This document shows, piece after piece, positions 49,751-56,352 of a stretch of 64,000 bases of DNA (positions are counted from its first letter, which is position 1; the number at the start of each line of letters is the position of its first letter). This DNA is from Chitinophaga sp. YR573 (GTDB taxonomy: Bacteria > Bacteroidota > Bacteroidia > Chitinophagales > Chitinophagaceae): NCBI RefSeq assembly GCF_900110995.1, contig NZ_FOJF01000001.1, positions 2,497,199-2,561,198 of the forward strand, read 5' to 3'. The notes under the pieces were generated by a model. That model was not told the origin of the DNA and ran no database searches. It was given only the letters and a program-made list of their open reading frames with translations. The position numbers were made by a program, and so were the translations under genes.

Positions 49751-50506
49751 ATGAAGATGAAAATAGCCTGCGTGATAGCATTGTTTGCGTTGATAACACA
49801 TAATGTTTTTAGCCAGTCGGCCACAGTTCCGAAGAAGGTGCTTATTGTTGTTACCTCTTTTAGTGAATTAAAAGGTGGAGAAAAAACAGGCATATGGTTA
49901 GAGGAATTTACAACTCCTTATTACCTGTTCGCAGAAAAAGGAATTCAGGTAACGATCGCATCTCCGAAAGGAGGGAAAGCGCCTATAGATCCAAAGAGTA
50001 CTTCGGATAATTTCCTCACTCCTTCATCAAAGAAATTCCTTGGCGATGCTGCTGCACAGGATAGATTGAATAATACCGCGGCGCTGAATACGGTGAATGT
50101 AAAAGACTATGATGCCATTTTTTATCCTGGCGGACACGGGCCTATGTGGGACCTTCCGGATAATTCATATTCCATTTCGCTGATTGAGGCGTTCTATAAA
50201 TCAGGGAAACCGGTAGCGCTGGTATGTCATGCTCCCGCTGCATTGAAGAATGTAAAGACTAAGAATGGGACATACCTGGTGAAAGGGAAGACCGTAGCCG
50301 GATTCACGAACAGTGAAGAGCAGGCTGGAGGGACAGTGGCACTGGTACCGTTTTCTCTGGAAGATATGCTGAAGGAAAGAGGTGCTAAGTATGAGAAAGG
50401 GGCTGACTGGGGACCATTTGCTGTACAGGATGGCTTATTGATAACGGGTCAGAATCCTGCTTCGGCGGAACTGGTTGCCGGGAAAGTAATATCGGCTTTA
50501 AAATAG
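49751..50506 (+). CDS. Exported DJ-1/PfpI (type 1 glutamine amidotransferase-like) protein, Hsp31-like
   Basis: 251 residues. Signal peptide about 1-22 (HNVFSQS). The body is a class I amidotransferase-like fold with the nucleophile elbow ALVCHAPAAL (Cys159-His160), the upstream acidic residue in GIWLEEFTTPYY (51-52) and YPGGHGPMWD. This is the Hsp31/YajL-type glyoxalase III or deglycase group, protecting against reactive carbonyls; export to the periplasm is less usual. Divergent from a Crp/Fnr gene with a CRP-type operator between, and followed directly by a 68-bp palindrome. Confidence 0.88.
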   Translation: MKMKIACVIALFALITHNVFSQSATVPKKVLIVVTSFSELKGGEKTGIWLEEFTTPYYLFAEKGIQVTIASPKGGKAPIDPKSTSDNFLTPSSKKFLGDAAAQDRLNNTAALNTVNVKDYDAIFYPGGHGPMWDLPDNSYSISLIEAFYKSGKPVALVCHAPAALKNVKTKNGTYLVKGKTVAGFTNSEEQAGGTVALVPFSLEDMLKERGAKYEKGADWGPFAVQDGLLITGQNPASAELVAGKVISALK

Positions 50507-50574
50507 GGGCGTATTTATAAGAGAGAGGGCTTTGAAGCAACTGCTTCAAAGCCCTCTCTCTTATAAATACGCCC
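50507..50574. repeat. 68-bp near-perfect palindrome
   Basis: 33-nt perfect arms (50507-50539 with 50542-50574) and a 2-nt loop, starting at the base after the stop codon of the DJ-1/PfpI gene. There is no T run. In RNA it would fold into one very stable stem covering the 3' end. It does not contain the 11-bp modules. Confidence 0.9.
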
Positions 50575-50682
50575 ACGCATTGAACACCTGCAATGAGCAG
50601 ACTGTTTGATTTTATATGCTGACATGTTTTTATGAAAATCGGAAACTTATTCTATTTTTAAAATGTGTTAAAATTTAATCGG

Positions 50683-51525
50683 ATGAATGTAATAGACGGG
50701 TACCAGCAAAAATTGTTTCCCTATGCCTACAATATTTTAGGTTCTGTAGATGACGCAAAAGATGTAATTCAGGAAGTTGTGATCAAGTATATGGCAGTTG
50801 CCAACAGGGAAATTGATAATGAATTGGGGTACCTTGTAAGAAGTGTTGTTAATCAATCCATTAATGTCAAAAAGAGAAATGCAAGAACACTTACAGGCGC
50901 CATGTGGCTTCCGGAGCCGGTAGATACCCAACGAGCAGATACTAATATCGAACGCCGCGAAATCATTAGTTACTCTATGATGGTATTGCTTGAGTACCTG
51001 AATCCAAAAGAGCGGGCCGTATTTATATTGAAGGAAGCGTTTGACTATTCCCACGAAGATATTGCCTCGGTATTGTCCATCACTGTTGAAAACTCCAGGA
51101 AGCTATTAAGCCGCGCTAAGTCCGGATTGAAAAACAACAATAATCCTCCCAGGTTAGCTATGGATATTACTTCTTCCTATTTGCTGGAATATGTTGAATT
51201 CATAAAGAATGGAGACACGGGCTCACTGGAAAGAAAACTTTCAGAGGAGGTTTCATTTATGGCCGACGGAGGAGGAAAAGTTAAAATTGTTCGTGAATTG
51301 ACGATCGGTGTTCAGGCTGTAACGGACTTGCTGCTTTATTTATATCAAACCTATCAACATAGCTTTACCTTCAAGGTTCATACAATTAACCACCAACCAG
51401 CCATACTTTATTATAAGAACAATTCTTTGACCAACTGCCAGGTGTTTGATATTGCGGATGGAAAGATCAAAAATGTTTATTCTATAGTCGACCCTGAAAA
51501 GCTAAAGAACCTTTTTAATTTTTAG
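50683..51525 (+). CDS. ECF41-type RNA polymerase sigma factor with C-terminal SnoaL-like domain
   Basis: 280 residues from ATG 50683. Sigma region 2 (about 5-65) and region 4 (about 105-160, ERAVFILKEAFDYSHEDIASVLSITVENSRKLLSRAKSGLK) are followed by a SnoaL/NTF2-like domain (about 170-280) that controls activity in this group in place of an anti-sigma factor. The WLPEP motif (75-79) between regions 2 and 4 is typical of ECF41 and related groups. Two small genes follow on the same strand and are its likely targets or partners, as ECF41 genes usually precede an oxidoreductase or similar gene. Confidence 0.88.
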   Translation: MNVIDGYQQKLFPYAYNILGSVDDAKDVIQEVVIKYMAVANREIDNELGYLVRSVVNQSINVKKRNARTLTGAMWLPEPVDTQRADTNIERREIISYSMMVLLEYLNPKERAVFILKEAFDYSHEDIASVLSITVENSRKLLSRAKSGLKNNNNPPRLAMDITSSYLLEYVEFIKNGDTGSLERKLSEEVSFMADGGGKVKIVRELTIGVQAVTDLLLYLYQTYQHSFTFKVHTINHQPAILYYKNNSLTNCQVFDIADGKIKNVYSIVDPEKLKNLFNF

Positions 51526-51601
51526 GATTTCTGTCACGTAATGGATGCCTTGTTTGTTTTTACTATGGAAAGCAATTTTCATAGCTTAAAAACGAACTAA
51601 C

Positions 51602-51823
51602 ATGGAAAACAAAAGTAAAAACGAGAAACACAAAATGGCAGTCATTATCTGGCTTGCCATTTATCCCTTGATCACAGTGCTTTGTCATTTCTTGGGAGAA
51701 TACCTGCAACCGTTGCCTACAGCGCTTAGGACCCTGGTATTAACCCTGATAGCAGTACCTGTAATGGTCTATTTCCTGGTGCCATTGCTCAGCAGGCTTT
51801 TGGGTACATGGCTCAATAAATAA
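51602..51823 (+). CDS. Small two-helix membrane protein
   Basis: 73 residues with two membrane helices (about 12-30 and 42-66) and charged ends. No family recognised; the IIWLAIYPLITVLCHFLGEYLQPLPTALRTLV region looks conserved in kind with small proteins near ECF sigma genes. It starts 76 nt after the ECF41 gene and probably belongs to the same regulon. Confidence 0.55.
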   Translation: MENKSKNEKHKMAVIIWLAIYPLITVLCHFLGEYLQPLPTALRTLVLTLIAVPVMVYFLVPLLSRLLGTWLNK

Positions 51824-51885
51824 AAAACGGATAATGGTCACGTTTTGAGATCCGGGATTGTCTTATAAGCACAAAAAATCAAAAA

Positions 51886-52194
51886 ATGAAAATCGTAAAA
51901 GTAACCTATACAGTAAACGCAGATTTTGCTGCCAGGAATCACCAGAATGTAAAGGAGTTTGTCAAAGATATTGAAGCATTGAGGAACCCGGCAATCCGTT
52001 ACATCAGTTACCTGGGAAGTGATGGTAAAACATTTACCCACATCGCGACTTTCGATAATGATGAGGCACAGAAACAGTTTCTGGAGCTACCATCTTTTAA
52101 ATCGTTCCAACAGCAACGTAATGGCAGCGGGCTGGAAGCTCCGGAAAGTTTAGAGATTGTTACAATTGTGGCTGCGTCCTATAAAATCTTTTGA
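51886..52194 (+). CDS. Small dimeric alpha/beta barrel-like protein (monooxygenase-fold)
   Basis: 102 residues with the pattern of the antibiotic-biosynthesis-monooxygenase/ferredoxin-like fold: VKVTYTVNADFAARNHQNVKEF, a central ISYLGSDGKTFTHIATFDNDEAQKQFLELPSFKSFQQ, and a final beta strand. Such proteins are heme- or flavin-independent oxygenases or ligand binders. It is third in a row after the ECF41 sigma gene, which fits ECF41 target genes of redox type. No active-site residue can be assigned. Confidence 0.6.
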   Translation: MKIVKVTYTVNADFAARNHQNVKEFVKDIEALRNPAIRYISYLGSDGKTFTHIATFDNDEAQKQFLELPSFKSFQQQRNGSGLEAPESLEIVTIVAASYKIF

Positions 52195-52355
52195 TAGCAG
52201 GACTTTAGTTCTCTAATAGGGGTGAGAACCGGTTGAATAAGGGCTTTAAAAGACAAAGGGGTCCATCAGAGGATCTTTGTTACTCATCTATAACTCAACA
52301 GGAGTCGAAGGGTGAAACCCTTGTGAGATAAGCATTCAATGTAACTGCAAATGCA

Positions 52356-52400
52356 CTAAAACAGTAAAAGCTGCCCTTTGAGCGGCTTTTACTGTTTTAG
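52356..52400. terminator. Strong hairpin, possible terminator
   Basis: Perfect 16-bp arms with a 13-nt loop, 161 nt after the ECF41-linked genes. It lacks a T run on either strand, so it is a weak terminator candidate and may be an RNA-stability element. Confidence 0.4.
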
Positions 52401-52487
52401 CGGAAAGGGGCGGGGAGATGTCGAATTTTTTACAGGATTTTGAAGAAATCTGTAAGAAGTTAAATACTTATTGATGTTTTCAGGAAA

Positions 52488-52511
52488 GTTCGAATCCAGT
52501 CGCCCTAACTA
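52488..52511 (+). pseudogene. Possible tRNA 3' fragment (integration scar)
   Basis: GTTCGAATCC followed by AGTCGCCCTAACTA reads like a T-loop, the 3' half of a T-stem and an acceptor 3' strand with discriminator A. The matching 5' T-stem is absent, so it is not a tRNA gene. Such fragments mark the far end of elements that integrate at tRNA genes. The parent tRNA is not in the window. Confidence 0.3.
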
Positions 52512-52553
52512 AAATAATCAATATTAGTCATTGTATATACTATATGGATTAAA

Positions 52554-54830
52554 CTATGAATTTGCTGCTTCCGCCAGTTGTATAAGTGCAAATGCATCGT
52601 GCGGTAAACCATAAGAGTCGAACACTTCTTTGTGGTTGATGAAGCCGGCTGGATCGTTCAATACCACATTGGCAGCCGCCAGCAGGGCTTTTTTCCTGAC
52701 AGGTGTTATATTTTCCAGAGCGGATTTAACATTTTCAAACAGGATGGCGAAAATGGCCTGAAGGTGAGTTCGCTGTTCCCGGGATTCCACCATGGGCAGT
52801 GCATCTATTACTGGTTCTATGTTCTTTGCCAGTGTCTTTGCCAGTGCTTGGGGATTGGCTTTTGCCAATACAGTCATACTGTATGTCTGCACGTTACTAT
52901 AGCCAATGAAGGGTCTCATACTAAAAAAGTCTTCGCTGATAGGTCCGGAGTTGGCCAGTGCAACCAGGATCTCCGCCAGCCATTTGTCTTCCGCCTTTTC
53001 CCGGGTCGCCAGCACAAGTTGGCCTGCCAGGGCAAACCGGAGAAAACTGTCTGTTTCCGTATTGAAAGCAGCAGAGAAAACCTCCACCAGTTTTTTGTTC
53101 TCCTTTCTGATAGTATAAAATGCACACAGGCTGAATATGGCATATCCCCTTCTTACACGTGAATGAGCAGTGTTTTGCCATTCCTGCATCAGAAATGGTT
53201 CGGTTTCTTCTATTTTGCCGGCGAGCACCAGGAGGTATTGTGCCTTCCGGGCAACTTTTTCATCTGCACCAGTAGCCCACTGCATAATAAGCGGTAATGA
53301 GGATTCAATATTAATAGCTGTGATCAGTTTTTCATACATCTTTTCCTCTGTACTTATGTAATACAGTTTCAGTACGTCATATAAGAATTTACACAGACGC
53401 TGTTGAACAGCAGGCAAATGGTTATATAAAGGCAGCATGCGCGCCAGTATATTGGCTACCTGGTAGGTGGCTTCATACACACAGTCCTGGTGTTCTATCT
53501 GGAACCAGATAATGTCTCTGCTAATATTGGCAACATGCTCATCTTCGCACAACATACCATTGATGGCTATGGGAAGTTCTTCCCCGCCGTCCATAGCCGT
53601 TTCAATACCCTTCCAGTCTACTTTGTCCAGTTCTTTCTGTAAATACGGCGGTATTTCCAGGGCATTCAGTTTGTTTTCGGCATTGAAGCTCTTATTAGCT
53701 TCATGGAAATTGGCTACAATGGTTTCCCAATCGGGTTGAAGGTAATGCACGTCATAACCGGACCAGCTTTCTAGAAAGACTTCCCAATCCGGCCACTTTT
53801 TGTTGGCCTGTTCATCACGTACCGGCATGCTTTGCTGTGGATTTCCAGTTGCGTCATACAACCGCCATACGCCTGTATTATCTCCATTGGAAGTATAATC
53901 GATGAGAGTGGTGCCATTTTCAGCATAGTATTTTATGCTAACCGGAGGCTGGGTACCATCTTCAGCCATGATACCTTCATACACCAGTTTACCATTATAA
54001 TGTCTTCTATGGTGGAATTTAGTCACCTCTTCGCTACGTACGGAGTAAAGCAGTTTTCCGGTTTGGTCAAAAAAGGTGTGCTCTGTATCTTTTTGATCGT
54101 TTCGAAAAACGATATAAGTTTCAACTACCGGTGGTTCTATGTTTTGGTAATAAGAGCTTTTTATCATGCTATAGGCATCGTATACTGTCGAAGTCTTAAG
54201 CATGCCCTTATTATACTCATAACTTTCCACTACTTTGCCGGTTTCGTTGTAAAGCTGTTTTACAACGAGGTTACCATTCAGGTCCCACTGCAGGTATTCG
54301 CCAATAAATTTACCAATACGGGCATCTATAGTACACATTACCCAACCGGTTTTCCTTAATGGCATTCTTGTGAAATGTGCCCGTTCAGGAACCGTTGCCG
54401 GACGTGCAGGTGCCGGATCGCCATTTGAGCTTACCAGGTTGCTTTGTTTATCAAAATATCGCTTTGCATTGCAGATGCCATCTTCTACAAAGTCAAATTC
54501 TGCCATCCATACATTGGTGGCTTCATCGGGAGCACCGGGATAGAAAGCAACAGTAGACGTATCGCTTTTAAAATACCGAACAGTGCCTAGCCATTTGCTA
54601 TCGCCATACCAGTCGCCTTCCTGCGCGAGGGTGCCATCGGGGTGAAAATAGTGTACGCGGTACGGCGGAATGCCGTCATTGTATTCAGTTGTAGCTCTAA
54701 GGTGTCCCTGGGCATGCCATTGTTTCCACAATCCTTTCTTTTCTCCTTTTTCATTTTTCTCACCAAGGGCCCATTGATTTTTTTGTTCGTCATAAATAGC
54801 TGCTTCGGGAACGTTTGCAGGTCTTTCCAT
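52554..54830 (-). CDS. MORN/YwqK-like repeat and HEAT-like protein of unknown function
   Basis: 758 residues, no signal peptide. The N-terminal half (about 1-350) has short Gly/aromatic repeats of the MORN/YwqK type (GEKKGLWKQWHAQGHLR, YFHPDGTLAQEGDWYGDSKW, LQWDLNGNLVVKQLYNETGKV). The C-terminal half (about 400-755) is helical, HEAT-like (ARKAQYLLVLAGKIEE, SRVRRGYAIFSLCAFYTIRK). YwqK-like proteins are often immunity proteins for polymorphic toxins, and HEAT proteins are common in the same loci, but no toxin is nearby. It may be an orphan immunity-type or scaffold gene. It lies in an accessory-looking stretch. Confidence 0.65.
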   Translation of the reverse strand: MERPANVPEAAIYDEQKNQWALGEKNEKGEKKGLWKQWHAQGHLRATTEYNDGIPPYRVHYFHPDGTLAQEGDWYGDSKWLGTVRYFKSDTSTVAFYPGAPDEATNVWMAEFDFVEDGICNAKRYFDKQSNLVSSNGDPAPARPATVPERAHFTRMPLRKTGWVMCTIDARIGKFIGEYLQWDLNGNLVVKQLYNETGKVVESYEYNKGMLKTSTVYDAYSMIKSSYYQNIEPPVVETYIVFRNDQKDTEHTFFDQTGKLLYSVRSEEVTKFHHRRHYNGKLVYEGIMAEDGTQPPVSIKYYAENGTTLIDYTSNGDNTGVWRLYDATGNPQQSMPVRDEQANKKWPDWEVFLESWSGYDVHYLQPDWETIVANFHEANKSFNAENKLNALEIPPYLQKELDKVDWKGIETAMDGGEELPIAINGMLCEDEHVANISRDIIWFQIEHQDCVYEATYQVANILARMLPLYNHLPAVQQRLCKFLYDVLKLYYISTEEKMYEKLITAINIESSLPLIMQWATGADEKVARKAQYLLVLAGKIEETEPFLMQEWQNTAHSRVRRGYAIFSLCAFYTIRKENKKLVEVFSAAFNTETDSFLRFALAGQLVLATREKAEDKWLAEILVALANSGPISEDFFSMRPFIGYSNVQTYSMTVLAKANPQALAKTLAKNIEPVIDALPMVESREQRTHLQAIFAILFENVKSALENITPVRKKALLAAANVVLNDPAGFINHKEVFDSYGLPHDAFALIQLAEAANS

Positions 54831-55020
54831 TTGATAGAGGGTTTAATTTTATAGACTTCAAAAATGCACATTTAATGTAAAAGGAATAACAATCAGACTA
54901 CTACAAACGATCTACATAATATCAATGGCATACAACAATACTTCATAAAGACCCACAAGAAGCAGCAGGGATCAATCATTTGTAGCAGGGCCCATTTTCT
55001 ACATTCATGGGGGCCGTATG

Positions 55021-55028
55021 TACTTTTG
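55021..55028 (+). promoter_or_regulatory. -7 promoter box TACTTTTG
   Basis: Perfect TAnnTTTG, 19 nt before the ATG of the broken ORF at 55048. It implies that this ORF is, or was, expressed. Confidence 0.5.
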
Positions 55029-55047
55029 AACACCTAAAGACGATAAT

Positions 55048-55173
55048 ATGGAACAGAACGCCTGCCTTTTTAGAGAAAACCTGATGGTCGCATTTTATGG
55101 TAGTCGCTCTTTTGGAAAGATGGTGCTGTAGGATCTAGTGGACCAGGTGAAATGGTTAATATTTTCTCCGTGA
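55048..55173 (+). pseudogene. Broken short ORF behind a consensus promoter
   Basis: ATG at 55048, 27 codons (ending SFGKMVL), TAG at 55129, then 13 more codons in the same frame to TGA at 55171. The good promoter together with the early stop suggests a decayed gene start; a genuine 27-residue peptide is the alternative. No family recognised. Confidence 0.35.
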
Positions 55174-55257
55174 AATAAACATATCAACAACTGCATTAAA
55201 TCGGCAATGTTTAGGGTCCTATATTTACTATGTAGTCATTATAAATCTGTTCATAGG

Positions 55258-55356
55258 ATGGCAAATCGGAAAGACGGAGGCAACGGATATTGTTATCCGG
55301 TTCATGCAGCTAATGCAAGATGTTCTAATAATCACTGCACAAACCAAATCTGCTGA
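55258..55356 (+). CDS. Possible 32-residue Cys-rich peptide
   Basis: ATG to TGA with four Cys, all in the C-terminal two thirds (GYCYPVHAANARCSNNHC, then TNQIC at the very end), and a Gly/Asn-rich start. A TATATTTA box at 55220-55227 matches the promoter consensus at seven of eight positions. It might be a small metal-binding or modified peptide. No neighbouring maturation enzyme; chance is possible. Confidence 0.3.
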   Translation: MANRKDGGNGYCYPVHAANARCSNNHCTNQIC

Positions 55357-55417
55357 AACCCGCTATCAGCATAGCACAAAAAAAAAGAGACCACATTTCT
55401 GTGATCTCCTTTGAAGG

Positions 55418-55490
55418 TGGTGTGAGGCGGGATCGAACCGCCGACACAAGGATTTTCAGTCCTTTGCTCTACCGACTGAGCTACCGCACC
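55418..55490 (-). tRNA. tRNA-Phe (GAA)
   Basis: 73 nt on the minus strand, folding into a full cloverleaf: acceptor GGTGCGG with TCACACC, D-arm GCTC/GAGC, anticodon stem AAGGA/TCCTT with loop CTGAAAA (anticodon GAA), 5-nt variable loop, T-arm GGCGG-TTCGATC-CCGCC, discriminator A. CCA is not encoded. The acceptor has a C5-A68 mismatch and a G7-T66 wobble, which is unusual. tRNA genes are common integration sites, and the accessory-looking stretch borders this one. Confidence 0.95.
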
Positions 55491-55574
55491 ATCTTATTTT
55501 TAAGCCCCTTCCTGTGAAGGGATTGCAAAGATAATAAAATTCAATATTAACTTCCAAATATTCTTCAATCAAAT

Positions 55575-56342
55575 TTATACCGGAACACTTATTTCTTCCA
55601 GAATACCGTTCCACAAAGCCTGCCTTTTTTCCAGCGCCACCTTTGATGCGGCTGCCGCTTCAGCCCATTTCCGGGCATCGTTTCCACACAGTTCCTGTAC
55701 CATTTGCATACCTAAATGACTATGATGATCTCCATCCACTTCTATATGTCTTTCCAGGTAATATTTGAAAAGACTAATCTGTCCGGGGAATTGTTTATCA
55801 AGGTCATTTACCAATGCGAGGAACATATCCGGAATCAGGTCTTCCCGGCCGAAAGTAAATACGGCAGCCTGAACATGTACAGGGGCATTAGCGATCAGAT
55901 CGAAAGTATATTGTACAAATGATTTTGCAGCAGAAGGTAAAGATGCAATTACTGAATCAAGAGAATGTCCCTGTTGAATCTGAAGGATGCAGTTGCGGAT
56001 ACCCTGTGTATCTGCGCCCACCTGTTCCATCGCCTGCAGGTAAAGTTCAAAATGACTTACCCTTGTGCCATCCGGTGCTACATCACTTTCTTCTCCTGTA
56101 ACAATCTCATTGATCAGGAAGCGTGTAGCCGCACTACCTACAGGAACCCAGGGAATGCTGGTACAGGTAAGATGTAGCTGTAAAGATTTAAGCAGAGACA
56201 TGAAATCCCAAACGGCAAATACATGATACTGCATGAATACCCTGATATCGTCCATGCGCTGCATGTGACTATAAAGCGGATGTTCTACTATGGTTTCCCT
56301 TACGGGAGCTATCGTTTCTTTTATTTGTTGAATCCCGTTCAT
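55575..56342 (-). CDS. DUF3050 family protein
   Basis: 255-residue helical protein of the DUF3050 family, with a heme-oxygenase-like fold; recognised by YSHMQRMDDIRVFMQYHVFAVWDFMSLLK, FLINEIVTGEESD, and the metal-type helix ERHIEVDGDHHSHLG. The His and Glu residues on these helices resemble di-metal or heme ligands of the fold. The role is unknown; related proteins are oxygenases. It lies 10 nt after recQ on the same strand, so the two are co-transcribed. Confidence 0.85.
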   Translation of the reverse strand: MNGIQQIKETIAPVRETIVEHPLYSHMQRMDDIRVFMQYHVFAVWDFMSLLKSLQLHLTCTSIPWVPVGSAATRFLINEIVTGEESDVAPDGTRVSHFELYLQAMEQVGADTQGIRNCILQIQQGHSLDSVIASLPSAAKSFVQYTFDLIANAPVHVQAAVFTFGREDLIPDMFLALVNDLDKQFPGQISLFKYYLERHIEVDGDHHSHLGMQMVQELCGNDARKWAEAAAASKVALEKRQALWNGILEEISVPV

Positions 56343-56352
56343 CTAAAAAAAA

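Larger units (their letters stand above)
52195..52553. other. 359-nt gap with hairpins and a tRNA-like fragment
   Basis: Between the small monooxygenase-fold gene and the convergent MORN/HEAT gene. Contents: a small AAGGGT-GAA-ACCCTT hairpin near 52308-52322, a perfect 16-bp stem (52356-52371 with 52385-52400), and a 24-nt stretch at 52488 that looks like the 3' end of a tRNA gene. No ORF. Confidence 0.45.
54831..55417. other. 587-nt gap with gene remnants
   Basis: Between the MORN/HEAT gene and tRNA-Phe. It holds a promoter-led broken ORF (55021-55173) and a 32-codon Cys-rich ORF (55258-55356). The rest is low-complexity AT-rich sequence in which nothing was recognised. Confidence 0.45.
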
